Assembly (NCBI RefSeq): GCF_003732425.1
Contig: NZ_MOBX01000016.1
Coordinates: 620,001 to 684,000, forward strand
Direction of reading: 5' to 3'
DNA: 64,000 nt
DNA from: Pseudomonas fluorescens
GTDB lineage: Bacteria; Pseudomonadota; Gammaproteobacteria; Pseudomonadales; Pseudomonadaceae
This document shows, in pieces, positions 1-8,620 of this stretch. Below the pieces are notes generated by a model that worked only from the letters and a program-made list of their open reading frames with translations, had not been told where the DNA came from and ran no database searches. Both the position numbers and the translations under genes were made by a program. Every line of letters starts with the position of its first letter. Within the stretch, counting starts at the first letter, position 1.

Positions 1-21
1 CCACTGGCAGCGTGAGCAAGC

Positions 22-690
22 ATGATCCGCTGCCAATCCCTGAGTTGGGGCGCACCCGGCCAACCACTGACCGCGCCCCTGAACCTTGAGCTCGACAGCG
101 GCAGCCTGACGGCGATCATCGGCGCCAACGGCTGTGGCAAAAGCAGCCTGCTGAAAGTGATCGCCGGATTGCAGAAGCCTTTGGCAGGCACAGTCGCCCT
201 GAGTGTTCCACGTCAAAGCGGGCTGTCCTTTCTGCCCCAGCAACAGCATCTGGATCGCCAATTCCCCATCAGTCTCGAAGAGTTGGTCGCCGCCGGATTC
301 TGGGGACGCAGGCTCTCGACTCAACTACGAAGCCAGCGCCTGAAAGACGCCCTGGACAACTGGCACCTTAGCGGACTCGAACACCGTCCACTCATGGCCC
401 TGTCCGGTGGTGAACTACAACGCGCCCTGCTCGCTCGACTGAGCCTGACCGACGCGCCCGTGCTGCTGCTCGACGAACCCCACGCGGCACTCGATGAAAT
501 CGGTCAGCAGTTGCTCTGGCAGCACATCCACGCCTGGCATGGCGAAGGTCGAACACTGGTCGTGGTGTGCCACGACCTCGCCGCCGTGCGCCAACACATT
601 CCCGAAACGTTGCTGATCAAAAACCGCGACTGCGTGTTTGGCGCGAGCGCAGAACTCATTCAGCAAACACCTCAAACACAGGTGGCCTGA
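22..690 (+). CDS. Zinc/manganese-type ABC transporter, ATP-binding protein
   Basis: The 222-residue ATPase of a cluster-A-I metal importer should power uptake of zinc (or manganese) through the permease encoded next. Walker A (GANGCGKSS) is at about residues 34-42, the ABC signature LSGGE near 128, and Walker B (VLLLDEP) near 148. An upstream gene probably ends with the TGA at 13-15, so this is likely an internal operon gene. Its stop overlaps the permease start (TGATG). The order ATPase-permease-binding protein and the downstream gamma-carbonic anhydrase and dihydroorotase match zinc-starvation (Zur) clusters known in pseudomonads. No Zur box is visible because the operon start lies outside the window. 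The metal is inferred from context. Confidence 0.88.
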   Translation: MIRCQSLSWGAPGQPLTAPLNLELDSGSLTAIIGANGCGKSSLLKVIAGLQKPLAGTVALSVPRQSGLSFLPQQQHLDRQFPISLEELVAAGFWGRRLSTQLRSQRLKDALDNWHLSGLEHRPLMALSGGELQRALLARLSLTDAPVLLLDEPHAALDEIGQQLLWQHIHAWHGEGRTLVVVCHDLAAVRQHIPETLLIKNRDCVFGASAELIQQTPQTQVA

Positions 691-1556
691 TGCACACCGT
701 CGCCCACCTCTGGCAACCGTTCAATGAGTTCGTGTTCATGCGCCGCGCTCTGCTCGGCGGCCTGGTATTGGCGTGCAGCACCGCGCCGCTCGGCGTGTTC
801 TTGATCCTGCGAAGGATGAGCCTGATCGGTGACGCCGTGGCCCACGGCATCCTTCCCGGCGCGGCCTTGGGTTTCTGGTTTGCCGGGCTGAGCCTGCCCG
901 CGCTGACGCTGGGAGGCTTGGGCGCCGGTCTGAGCATGGCCGGCCTCGCCGCCTGGATTACCCGCCGCACCGGTCTGCGCGAAGACGCCAGCCTCGCTGC
1001 GATCTATCCGATCTCGCTGGCCAGTGGCGTGCTGATACTCGGCATCGCAGGCAAACGCCTCGATCTGTTGCACCTGTTGTTCGGCTCAGCATTGGCCGTC
1101 GACGGGCCGACCCTCACCGGCATGCTGTGGGTGTCCGGACTCAGCCTGATCGCCATGGCCCTGATCTACAAACCGTTGCTGCTCGACACCCTCGACCCAC
1201 TGTTCTTGAGAACCGTCAGCCGCCTCGGCCCACTGGCCCATGGCGTCTTCCTGACGCTGGTCGTACTCAATCTGGTGATCGGTTTCCAGGCCATCGGCGC
1301 GCTGATGGTGGTCGGTCTGATGATGCTCCCCGCCGCGGCTTCGCGATTCTGGAGCCGCCGTCTGCCACCCCTTATCGCCATCGCGGCCGTCATCGGTTGC
1401 CTCTCGGTCTGGTTCGGCTTGCTGCTGTCGTTCTACTACTCGTTGCCGAGCGGCCCGGCCATCGTGCTGGTCGCCGGCCTCGGCTATCTGTTGTCGGTGG
1501 TATTCGGGCCGGTGCACGGTCTGTTGCGCCGCCCGCCTTTGCTCACATCCCAATGA
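690..1556 (+). CDS. Zinc/manganese-type ABC transporter, permease
   Basis: A 288-residue, very hydrophobic inner-membrane protein of the ZnuB/MntB type with roughly eight predicted membrane segments. It forms the channel for the metal delivered by the binding protein encoded next. The ATG at 690 is chosen over an open frame reaching back to 567 because it overlaps the ATPase stop as TGATG, typical of translational coupling, and yields the usual family N-terminus. The conserved cytoplasmic segment around RRMSLIGDAVAHGILPG (about residues 42-58) is the family's ATPase-contacting loop. Metal specificity cannot be read from the sequence. Confidence 0.88.
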   Translation: MHTVAHLWQPFNEFVFMRRALLGGLVLACSTAPLGVFLILRRMSLIGDAVAHGILPGAALGFWFAGLSLPALTLGGLGAGLSMAGLAAWITRRTGLREDASLAAIYPISLASGVLILGIAGKRLDLLHLLFGSALAVDGPTLTGMLWVSGLSLIAMALIYKPLLLDTLDPLFLRTVSRLGPLAHGVFLTLVVLNLVIGFQAIGALMVVGLMMLPAAASRFWSRRLPPLIAIAAVIGCLSVWFGLLLSFYYSLPSGPAIVLVAGLGYLLSVVFGPVHGLLRRPPLLTSQ

Positions 1557-1567
1557 GGTGTTTCCCG

Positions 1568-2443
1568 ATGCGCGCTCTACTCGTGCTGTTCAGCCTGATG
1601 CTGTCGATGTCATTGTCGGCCGCGGAAAAACTGCCGGTGGTCACCAGCTTCAGCATCCTCGCCGACATGGTCCATCAGGTCGGCGGCGAGCATGTCCAGA
1701 TCACCAACATGGTCGGCCCGGACGCCGACGCACACACTTACGAACCGACGCCAGACGATGCCAAAGCCCTGCTAAAAGCCAAACTGGTCATCAAAAACGG
1801 CTTGGGGTTTGAGCCATGGCTGGATCGTCTGCTCACCAGCACGGATACCAAAGCCACGGTCGTCAGCGCCAGCCACGGCGTGATTCCACGCTCGCTGGAT
1901 GAAGACGGCGAAACCGTTCCCGACCCGCATGCCTGGCACAATCTGGCCAACGCCGAGTTGTATGTCGCCAATATCAGCAAAGCCCTGATTGCTGCCGATC
2001 CGGCGAATAGAGCCGACTACGAACGCAACAGCAAAACCTACCTGAAGCAGATCTACGCCCTGCTCGCTGAGGCCAAGGCCAAACTCGGTGCGCTGCCACC
2101 CGGCAACCGCAAGATCGTCACCAGCCATGATGCCTTCGGTTATCTCGGTCAGGCGTACGGCATCGACTTCATGGCACCGCAAGGTCTGTCCACCGAACGC
2201 GACCCCGCCGCCGCCGAAGTCGCGGCGCTGATTACCCAGATTCGCCAGGCCCACGTCAAAGCGGTGTTCATGGAAAACATCAAGGACGCACGCCTGCTCA
2301 AACAGATCGCCGACGAAAGTGGCGCGCACATTGGTGGCACGCTCTACTCGGATGCCCTCGCTGCCAGCGGTCCCGCCAGCACTTTCACCGGTCTGTTCGA
2401 ATACAACCTCAACACCCTTTACGACGCACTGAGCCAGCCATGA
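1568..2443 (+). CDS. Periplasmic metal-binding protein, ZnuA/AztC type
   Basis: A 291-residue cluster-A-I substrate-binding protein with a signal peptide (residues 1 to about 20, ending MSLSAA). It captures Zn or Mn in the periplasm and passes it to the permease. Candidate ligands are histidines in DAHTYEP, DPHAWH and SHDAFGY and the aspartate in LYSDAL, the usual three-His plus acid set. It lacks the long His/Asp-rich loop of E. coli ZnuA, so it is closer to AztC-type proteins. It begins 11 bases after the permease stop and ends overlapping the carbonic anhydrase start (ATGA). Zinc is the likeliest metal given the neighbours, but manganese is not excluded. Confidence 0.87.
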   Translation: MRALLVLFSLMLSMSLSAAEKLPVVTSFSILADMVHQVGGEHVQITNMVGPDADAHTYEPTPDDAKALLKAKLVIKNGLGFEPWLDRLLTSTDTKATVVSASHGVIPRSLDEDGETVPDPHAWHNLANAELYVANISKALIAADPANRADYERNSKTYLKQIYALLAEAKAKLGALPPGNRKIVTSHDAFGYLGQAYGIDFMAPQGLSTERDPAAAEVAALITQIRQAHVKAVFMENIKDARLLKQIADESGAHIGGTLYSDALAASGPASTFTGLFEYNLNTLYDALSQP

Positions 2444-3000
2444 TCCGCAAGAATCCTTCAGGTGATTTGCCGCACATTGCCGAGTCGGCCTACGTCGATA
2501 AAACCGCGATCATCTGCGGCAAGGTGGTGATCGGCGAGAACGTTTTCGTCGGTCCCTACGCGGTGATCCGCGCCGACGAAGTGGACGCCTCGGGCGAGAT
2601 GCAGCCGATCACCATCGGCGCCAATTCGAACATCCAGGACGGCGTGGTCATTCATTCCAAATCCGGCGCGGCGGTGACTATCGGTGAGTACAGTTCCATC
2701 GCCCACCGCTCGATCGTGCATGGCCCCTGCGTCGTCGGCGATCGCGTGTTCATCGGCTTCAACAGCGTCCTGTTCAACTGCGTCGTCGGCAACGGTTGCG
2801 TGGTGCGGCACAACTCGGTGGTCGACGGTCGGGATTTGCCGGACGCCTTCTATGTGCCCTCCACGACTCGCATCGGCCCGAACACCGACCTCTCGCAATT
2901 TCCACCGGTGAGCGTCAGCGCCTCGGAGTTTTCCGAAGATGTGGCGCGCACCAACGTCGATCTGGTGCGCGGCTACAAAGCCTTGCAGAACGAGTTCTGA
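2440..3000 (+). CDS. Gamma-class carbonic anhydrase-like hexapeptide protein
   Basis: A 186-residue left-handed beta-helix protein with repeated [IV]-G-x-x hexapeptides through residues 20-140. Metal-ligand histidines typical of gamma-carbonic anhydrases appear as VIHSKSG (near residue 72) and AHRSIVHG, where the two histidines are five residues apart. It would interconvert CO2 and bicarbonate. Gamma enzymes can work with iron or cobalt, which fits a stand-in for zinc-dependent beta enzymes when zinc is scarce; that role is inferred from the metal-importer context. The start overlaps the binding-protein stop (ATGA) and dihydroorotase begins 3 bases after its stop, so the genes form one operon. 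Enzymatic activity is not proven by sequence. Confidence 0.82.
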   Translation: MIRKNPSGDLPHIAESAYVDKTAIICGKVVIGENVFVGPYAVIRADEVDASGEMQPITIGANSNIQDGVVIHSKSGAAVTIGEYSSIAHRSIVHGPCVVGDRVFIGFNSVLFNCVVGNGCVVRHNSVVDGRDLPDAFYVPSTTRIGPNTDLSQFPPVSVSASEFSEDVARTNVDLVRGYKALQNEF

Positions 3001-3003
3001 ACC

Positions 3004-4335
3004 ATGGACAGCGTGCTGATTCGCAACGCAAGACTGGTCAACGAAGGACGCGAGTTTGACGGCGATCTGTTGGTCAGCAATGGGCGCATCGTCAAGATTG
3101 CCCGCAGCATCGAAGGCGAAAACGCCAAGGTGGAAATCGATGCGAAGGGCCAATGGCTGCTGCCGGGGATGATCGATGACCAAGTGCATTTTCGAGAACC
3201 CGGTGCGCCGGCCAAGGGCAGCATTCACACCGAGTCGCGGGCGGCGGTCGCCGGTGGCATCACCAGCTTCATGGACATGCCCAACACCCACCCGGCCACC
3301 CTCACCCTCGACGCACTGGCGGATAAAAAGCGCCGGGCAGCAATCAACTCAGTGGCCAACTACGGCTTTCACTTTGGTGTGAGTCAGGACAACCTCGACA
3401 CGGTGGCGGCACTCAATCCCTGCGAAGTGGCAGGCGTAAAAGTGTTCATGGGGGCGTCGACCGGCAACATGCTGGTGGATGATCCGCAGATCCTTGAACG
3501 GCTGTTCGCCGAGGTGCCGACGATCCTCTTGGCTCACTGCGAGCATACGCCCAGCATCGATGCCAATGCGGCCAACTTGCATGAGCTGTTCGGCGATCAC
3601 TTGCCGCCGGCGGCGCATGCGTTGATCCGTAATGCCGAGGCCTGTTATCGCTCTTCTTCACTGGCGGTTGATCTGGCGAAACGTCACGGCACGCGCCTGC
3701 ACGTTTTGCACCTGACCACGGCGCGCGAACTGGCGTTGTTCGAAGACAGACCGCTGGGGCAAAAACGCATTACAGCGGAAGTCTGCCTGCACCATTTGCT
3801 GTTTGATGATCGCGACTACTCCCACCTCGGCAACCTGATCAAATGCAATCCGGCGATCAAGACCCAAGCCGATCGCGATGCGTTGCGCGCGGCCCTGAAC
3901 AGCAATCGACTGGACGTGATCGGCAGTGACCATGCACCGCATACCTGGGATGAAAAGCAGCAACCTTATGCGCAGGCACCTTCGGGTTTGCCATTGGTGC
4001 AGCACGCGTTGCCGGCACTGATGGAGTTGGTGGCGGACGATGTGCTGCCAATCACTACGTTGGTGGCGAAGACCAGCCACAGTGTCGCGGATCTGTTTGC
4101 GATTCCCGATCGTGGGTATCTACGTGAGGGGTACTGGGCCGATCTGGTATTGGTAGAGCCGCAAGCGCTGGAAGTGAGTCGACAACCCATTCTGTCGCAG
4201 TGCGGATGGACGCCGTTTGCCGGGCGCAGCTTTCGCCATCAGGTGAGTACGACGATTGTGTCGGGGAAGATTGCGTGGCGGGAAGGTCGGGTGAACGAGG
4301 CGTGTCGGGGGTTGGCGCTGAGGTTTATGCGCTGA
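3004..4335 (+). CDS. pyrC: Dihydroorotase paralogue (zinc-sparing type)
   Basis: A 443-residue amidohydrolase of the class I dihydroorotase family, closing carbamoyl-aspartate to dihydroorotate in pyrimidine synthesis. Visible motifs are GMIDDQVHFREPG (about residue 57), the lysine in GVKVFMG that is carbamylated in the family, LAHCEH, HVLHLTT and GSDHAPH. The first metal motif reads D-Q-V-H instead of the common D-x-H-x-H, so one zinc ligand is replaced by glutamine. This form occurs in a known subgroup that includes Zur-linked paralogues. Placement after a zinc importer and gamma-carbonic anhydrase suggests expression under zinc starvation as a backup for the main enzyme. The last gene of the cluster. 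Confidence 0.88.
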   Translation: MDSVLIRNARLVNEGREFDGDLLVSNGRIVKIARSIEGENAKVEIDAKGQWLLPGMIDDQVHFREPGAPAKGSIHTESRAAVAGGITSFMDMPNTHPATLTLDALADKKRRAAINSVANYGFHFGVSQDNLDTVAALNPCEVAGVKVFMGASTGNMLVDDPQILERLFAEVPTILLAHCEHTPSIDANAANLHELFGDHLPPAAHALIRNAEACYRSSSLAVDLAKRHGTRLHVLHLTTARELALFEDRPLGQKRITAEVCLHHLLFDDRDYSHLGNLIKCNPAIKTQADRDALRAALNSNRLDVIGSDHAPHTWDEKQQPYAQAPSGLPLVQHALPALMELVADDVLPITTLVAKTSHSVADLFAIPDRGYLREGYWADLVLVEPQALEVSRQPILSQCGWTPFAGRSFRHQVSTTIVSGKIAWREGRVNEACRGLALRFMR

Positions 4336-4347
4336 ATGTGATGACGC

Positions 4348-4428
4348 TTTCGCGAGCCGGTCGATTCGTCGCAGCGTCGCTCCCACATGTGGAATGCATT
4401 TCCCTGTGGGAGCCAGCCTGCTGGCGAT
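4348..4428. repeat. Degenerate REP pair (REPIN-like)
   Basis: Two imperfect inverted copies of the Pseudomonas REP motif. One arm carries TCGCGAGCCGG and CGCTCCCAC; the other carries GTGGGAGCCAGCCTGCTGGCGA. They lie downstream of the dihydroorotase gene and before the convergent DUF3617 gene, where they may form a hairpin that stabilises or terminates transcripts. Compared with the pair at 17474-17556 the left arm has decayed. Confidence 0.65.
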
Positions 4429-4433
4429 GCTTT

Positions 4434-4952
4434 TTATGCGCGGGGTTTAACGGCGCCGCAGTCCTGGCCTAGCCAGACTGCACGGGTTTCCAGACTGCCC
4501 TTCTGGTTGATCCCGATGGCGTTGAACGTGCCGTTGGCCACGGTGGTGAATTCACGATCACTGAGGAATGTCGCCACCCCGGTGCCCTGCGCTTTCGGGC
4601 AACTGAAGCGGAATTTCCACTGATTGCCGGTGCGATCGGTGATCTGCTGTTTGCAGCCCGATTGCGGGTCGGCCAGCGGAATATCGTTAGTCGCCACCTG
4701 CTCCGGCGTGAGGCAGGCACGAATACCCTTGCCGCCGATATTGATCCCGTTCTTCTCCAGCGCCGCGCGCTGTTGCGGGGTCATCTGGCCCTGTAACTGG
4801 CCGAGGATCGATTGCACATCCATCGGCTGGTCATCGACCTTGACGTTGCTCGATGTCATTTCCCACAGCCCCGGCTGCAGCATCTGCGCCTGCGCAACCA
4901 CCGGCAATGCCAAACCCAGGCCCAGCGCCAAACCCAGCAGACGAACGTTCAT
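4434..4952 (-). CDS. DUF3617 family secreted protein
   Basis: A 172-residue protein with a clear signal peptide (hydrophobic residues 4-20, cleavage likely after AQA), so probably periplasmic. The mature part starts with QPGLWEMTSS, the typical DUF3617 opening, and contains the family's spaced cysteines (ACLTPEQ, SGCKQQ, FSCPKA, GQDCG). The function of the family is unknown. It stands alone, convergent with the dihydroorotase gene and divergent from cardiolipin synthase; a 133-base gap at 4953-5085 must hold both promoters. Confidence 0.75.
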   Translation of the reverse strand: MNVRLLGLALGLGLALPVVAQAQMLQPGLWEMTSSNVKVDDQPMDVQSILGQLQGQMTPQQRAALEKNGINIGGKGIRACLTPEQVATNDIPLADPQSGCKQQITDRTGNQWKFRFSCPKAQGTGVATFLSDREFTTVANGTFNAIGINQKGSLETRAVWLGQDCGAVKPRA

Positions 4953-5085
4953 CGAAAAACTCCTGATCAGTAGTGGCCGTTAGACGTCGGCCGATTGCTT
5001 CGGTTCATGCCCCAATTAAATAGCGACATTCGCGACAGAACATGGTCTGTTAAGGCATTAGAATCTTGCGGAGCAAGGCTGCCCC

Positions 5086-6525
5086 ATGGATTATTTTGGA
5101 CCGCACATTTTCGGTTATCTGATCGCCCTGATACACACCTTTGGTTTGATCGCCGCCGTTCACGCGGTGCTCACCGTGCGCACGGCTCAAGGCTCGATCG
5201 CCTGGGCATTGTCGCTGATCTTCATTCCCTATCTCACGCTTATTCCGTACCTGGTGTTCGGCCGTAGCACCTTTGACGGTTACATCAAGGCACGGCGCCA
5301 GGCCAACGAACAAATGCGCCAGGCCATCTCCGAGTTGAACTGGCGCCCATGGGTGGAAGAAGCCCTGACCGCGCGCGCCTCAAATGCCTACGCTTCGCTG
5401 CGCGCAATGCCCAAACTCGGACGCATGCCGTGTCTGGCGAACAACGAAGTGCAATTGTTGATCAACGGTACAGCCACCTTCGAGGCGATTTTCCACGCGA
5501 TCGATCAGGCCAAACAAGCTGTGCTGATCCAGTTTTTCATCATCCACGATGATCGGCTCGGTCAGCGCCTGCGTGATCTGCTACTGGAGAAGGCTGCTCA
5601 AGGCGTAGCAATCCATCTGCTTTACGACGGCATCGGCAGCCACGCCCTGCCCCACAGCTACGTGCAGACGTTGCGTGATGGCGGCGTCGAGGTCAAAGCC
5701 TTCGCCACACGCAGCGGCTGGCTCAATCGCTTTCAGGTCAACTTTCGTAACCACCGCAAGATTGTCGTGGTCGACGGCGTCGTCGGTTTTGTCGGCGGGC
5801 ATAACGTCGGCGATGAGTACATGGGCGAAAAACCACCGCTGGCGCCTTGGCGCGATACGCATGTGAAGGTACGCGGCCCGGTGGTCGCGTGCATGCAGGA
5901 ATCCTTTGCCGAAGACTGGTTCTGGGCCGCGCGCGCCCTGCCGCCACTGATCCTGCCTGACGAGTACCCGGATGACGGCGTGCTCTGCCAACTGCTCGCC
6001 AGCGGCCCGGCGGATGCCTACGAAACCTGCTCGCTGTTCTTTGTCGAAGCGATCCACGCGGCGACCGAGCGAGTGTGGATCACCAGCCCGTATTTCATTC
6101 CGGACGAGGCCGTATTCGCCGCATTAAGATTGGCCGTGTTGCGCGGCGTCGACGTGCGATTGCTGCTGCCATCGCGTCCCGATCACCGCATCGTTTACGC
6201 CGCGTCCAGTCTCTACGCCTTTGAAGCCGTGCGCGCCGGCGTGCGGGTATTCCGCTACGAACCCGGTTTCCTGCATCAGAAAGTGGTGTTGATCGACAGC
6301 GAAATCAGCGCAATCGGCAGCGCCAATCTGGACAACCGTTCGTTCCGGCTGAATTTCGAAGTGATGCTGCTGACCGTCGACACTGACTTCGCCGCCAGCG
6401 TGGAAAACATGCTCATCGCCGATTTCGCGCAAGCCTACGAGGTCGCCCAAGAAGAAAGCCGGGAGATCCACCGCCTGCAACAGATCGGCATGCGGGTCGC
6501 CCGGCTGATTTCACCGATTCTTTAA
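5086..6525 (+). CDS. cls: Cardiolipin synthase
   Basis: A 479-residue phospholipase D superfamily enzyme that makes cardiolipin from phosphatidylglycerol in the inner membrane. Two N-terminal membrane segments (about residues 5-25 and 35-55) precede two HKD motifs: NHRKIVVVDG near residue 222 and LHQKVVLID near residue 396, the latter followed by GSANLDNRSFRLNFE. The length matches bacterial ClsA. The ATG at 5086 is preceded by GGAGCAAGG. It stands as a single gene, followed by convergent cfa. Confidence 0.92.
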   Translation: MDYFGPHIFGYLIALIHTFGLIAAVHAVLTVRTAQGSIAWALSLIFIPYLTLIPYLVFGRSTFDGYIKARRQANEQMRQAISELNWRPWVEEALTARASNAYASLRAMPKLGRMPCLANNEVQLLINGTATFEAIFHAIDQAKQAVLIQFFIIHDDRLGQRLRDLLLEKAAQGVAIHLLYDGIGSHALPHSYVQTLRDGGVEVKAFATRSGWLNRFQVNFRNHRKIVVVDGVVGFVGGHNVGDEYMGEKPPLAPWRDTHVKVRGPVVACMQESFAEDWFWAARALPPLILPDEYPDDGVLCQLLASGPADAYETCSLFFVEAIHAATERVWITSPYFIPDEAVFAALRLAVLRGVDVRLLLPSRPDHRIVYAASSLYAFEAVRAGVRVFRYEPGFLHQKVVLIDSEISAIGSANLDNRSFRLNFEVMLLTVDTDFAASVENMLIADFAQAYEVAQEESREIHRLQQIGMRVARLISPIL

Positions 6526-6557
6526 GCCCCTGCCACATGGAGAAGGCTCAACAAGGG

Positions 6558-7745
6558 TCAAGGGTTATAGATGTCGTCGCGCGTCCACGGCAATTCATGG
6601 CTGCCATCCGCATGCGCCTTCACCGCGAGGATCTGGTGCAGGTTGATCCAGCCGCGCGCAAACGCATAAGCGCAGCCGGCCAGGTACAGGCGCCAGATGC
6701 GCAGCGCTTGATCCGGCACCAGTTTGCCAGCGGCTTCAAGGTTGTCCTCCAGCCGCTCGCTCCAGTGGTCCAGCGTGCGCGCGTAGTGCAAGCGCAGGCT
6801 TTCAACGTCGACAATCTCCAGACCGGCTTCGCTGATCTCGGCCGAGATCATCGCCAGGTGCGGTAATTCGCCGTTGGGGAACACATACTTCTCAATGAAA
6901 TCCCCGGCACCGCGTCCCACCGGACGACCATCAGTGTGTTTGGCGGTGATGCCGTGATTCATCACCAGACCGCCCTCCTTCACCGCGCCGAACAGGGTCT
7001 TGCAGTACTCGGCCAGATTGGCGTGGCCAACGTGTTCGAACATGCCGACGCTGACCACCTTGTCGAAACGCCCGTCCTGAGGCAGATCGCGATAGTCGAG
7101 CAATTGCAGTTCGACCTGCTCTTCCAGGCCCTCGGCTTTGACCCGCTCGCGAGCCAGTTCCAGTTGTTCCTTGCTCAACGTGATACCAAACACCTTGGCG
7201 CCGAATTCACGCGCGGCATAACGCGCCAGACCACCCCAGCCGCAGCCGACATCCAGCAGATAGTCACCCGGCTGCAAACGCAGCTTGCGGCACAGGTGGC
7301 GGAATTTGGCTTGTTGCGCCTGCTCGAGGGATTCACTGCCCGTTTCGAAATATGCGCAGGAATAGGCCATGTCGCTGTCCAGCCAGAGCTGGTAGAACGC
7401 ATTGGACAGATCGTAGTGATAGGAAATGGCTTTGGCGTCGGTTTCCTTGTCGTGCACCGAACGCACTGGCTGACTGTCGTCGTCTTCGCCGAGCAAAGCG
7501 TTGCTCAATTCGTCGCAGACCCGGATGACCTCGCTGATCGAGCCCTCCAGCTCAAGTCTGCCTTCAACAAATGCCGCTCCGAGCGCATCAAGGCTTGGAT
7601 GGGTGAACTGGGTGACCATTGTCGGGTCCTTGACCACGATGGTAACGCTGGGCGACGGCCCCAGATTGAACTCATGGCCATCCCAGAGTCGCAGGCGGAG
7701 CGGAAGCTGCAGATTCTGTAAGGCCGGTGGAAGTTGCGCGAGCAT
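6558..7745 (-). CDS. cfa: Cyclopropane-fatty-acyl-phospholipid synthase family methyltransferase
   Basis: A 395-residue SAM-dependent enzyme of the CFA/mycolic acid synthase family, which methylenates unsaturated acyl chains of membrane phospholipids. The SAM-binding motif DVGCGWGGLARYA lies near residue 165 and FEHVGHANL near 240. The ATG at 7745 is chosen because a G-rich ribosome-binding stretch precedes it and because the longer frame to 7871 would overlap the upstream bufferin partner gene by 40 bases. It is the last gene of the leftward run that begins with the bufferin cluster, but the 86-base gap leaves room for its own promoter. Confidence 0.87.
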   Translation of the reverse strand: MLAQLPPALQNLQLPLRLRLWDGHEFNLGPSPSVTIVVKDPTMVTQFTHPSLDALGAAFVEGRLELEGSISEVIRVCDELSNALLGEDDDSQPVRSVHDKETDAKAISYHYDLSNAFYQLWLDSDMAYSCAYFETGSESLEQAQQAKFRHLCRKLRLQPGDYLLDVGCGWGGLARYAAREFGAKVFGITLSKEQLELARERVKAEGLEEQVELQLLDYRDLPQDGRFDKVVSVGMFEHVGHANLAEYCKTLFGAVKEGGLVMNHGITAKHTDGRPVGRGAGDFIEKYVFPNGELPHLAMISAEISEAGLEIVDVESLRLHYARTLDHWSERLEDNLEAAGKLVPDQALRIWRLYLAGCAYAFARGWINLHQILAVKAHADGSHELPWTRDDIYNP

Positions 7746-7831
7746 GGAAAATCCCCCCCTTGTTTCAGACGTCAGATCTGAGGGTAGACCATCCGGGAAA
7801 AATAGCAGGCTATCGATTTGATTAGCCTTGG

Positions 7832-8620
7832 CTATCGATGCAGACGCTCCAGCAAACCGTCCTGTATCCACTGTTTCAACCAGGTAACCGCTTGAAGTGG
7901 CGCGCCCTCACCATAAGTGACTGCTAACTCGGCGCACAGTTCGGAGAAACTCCAGCCACTGTTGAGCAAGCCCGCGAGGGCCGAGGCTTGCGGCGGATCG
8001 AGGCTGCGGTAATTGCAGATCAACTCATTGCGCCAGATCAGACAGATCTGAGGGATTTCGAGCGCCTCGCTGTCAGGGAATTCCTCTTCTTCCTTTACCG
8101 AGCGCCATAATGAAAGGCTATTGAAGCGGCACTCCAGCCACTGCATGGACGGCACCGCCCTGACGCGCAATTCCGGCCACTCCTCCGCAGCCAAAGCCGC
8201 CATGTCCTCAATCGTCAGCGGCGCAGCGGCAGGTGCATCGAAGGCCAATGTGAAGGCCCATTCGAGCGCAATCAGCTCGGCCAGCGGCGCACTCTGCTCC
8301 GGCACCAGATGCTCGCGGACAAAGCCTTCGAAGCCTTTGCCCAACCAGCGCAGGCTGAAATGCGCTGACGGAAACTGGCGGATGTACGCAGCGGCGAGTC
8401 GGTCGAATTCCTCGTCGCCCATCCAGTGCAGGATCGTCGGAAAGTCATTGCGCAAGACTTCCAGTAGACGCGCCTTGTAGGCGTTGTGATAGATCGCCAG
8501 TCCCGTGCCGACATCCAGTGTCGGGCCACCGATCAGAGTCTCGCCCAAGGTCGGATTTGCGCTGAGGTCTTCTTCGAGCAGAAACGCTTCAAACGCCAGT
8601 TGCCACTCTCTCAGGCGCAT
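7832..8620 (-). CDS. bufC: DUF2063 (HvfC/BufC-type) RiPP maturation partner
   Basis: A 262-residue protein with the DUF2063 N-terminal domain (residues 1 to about 100: LREWQLAFEAFLL, GLAIYHNAYKARLLEVLRNDFP). In the bufferin and HvfA systems this partner binds the precursor peptide and helps the MNIO oxidase modify cysteines. Its start overlaps the end of the DUF692 gene by 10 bases, as expected for a two-component maturase. The C-terminal half is helical and poorly conserved. The assignment rests on family and context; the partner role is known for the family, not shown here. Confidence 0.82.
   Translation of the reverse strand: MRLREWQLAFEAFLLEEDLSANPTLGETLIGGPTLDVGTGLAIYHNAYKARLLEVLRNDFPTILHWMGDEEFDRLAAAYIRQFPSAHFSLRWLGKGFEGFVREHLVPEQSAPLAELIALEWAFTLAFDAPAAAPLTIEDMAALAAEEWPELRVRAVPSMQWLECRFNSLSLWRSVKEEEEFPDSEALEIPQICLIWRNELICNYRSLDPPQASALAGLLNSGWSFSELCAELAVTYGEGAPLQAVTWLKQWIQDGLLERLHR

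Noticed and set aside
7746..7871. Upstream extension of the cyclopropane synthase gene by 42 codons
   Set aside because: It would overlap the upstream gene by 40 bases and lacks a ribosome-binding site; the ATG at 7745 has both spacing and a G-rich stretch.
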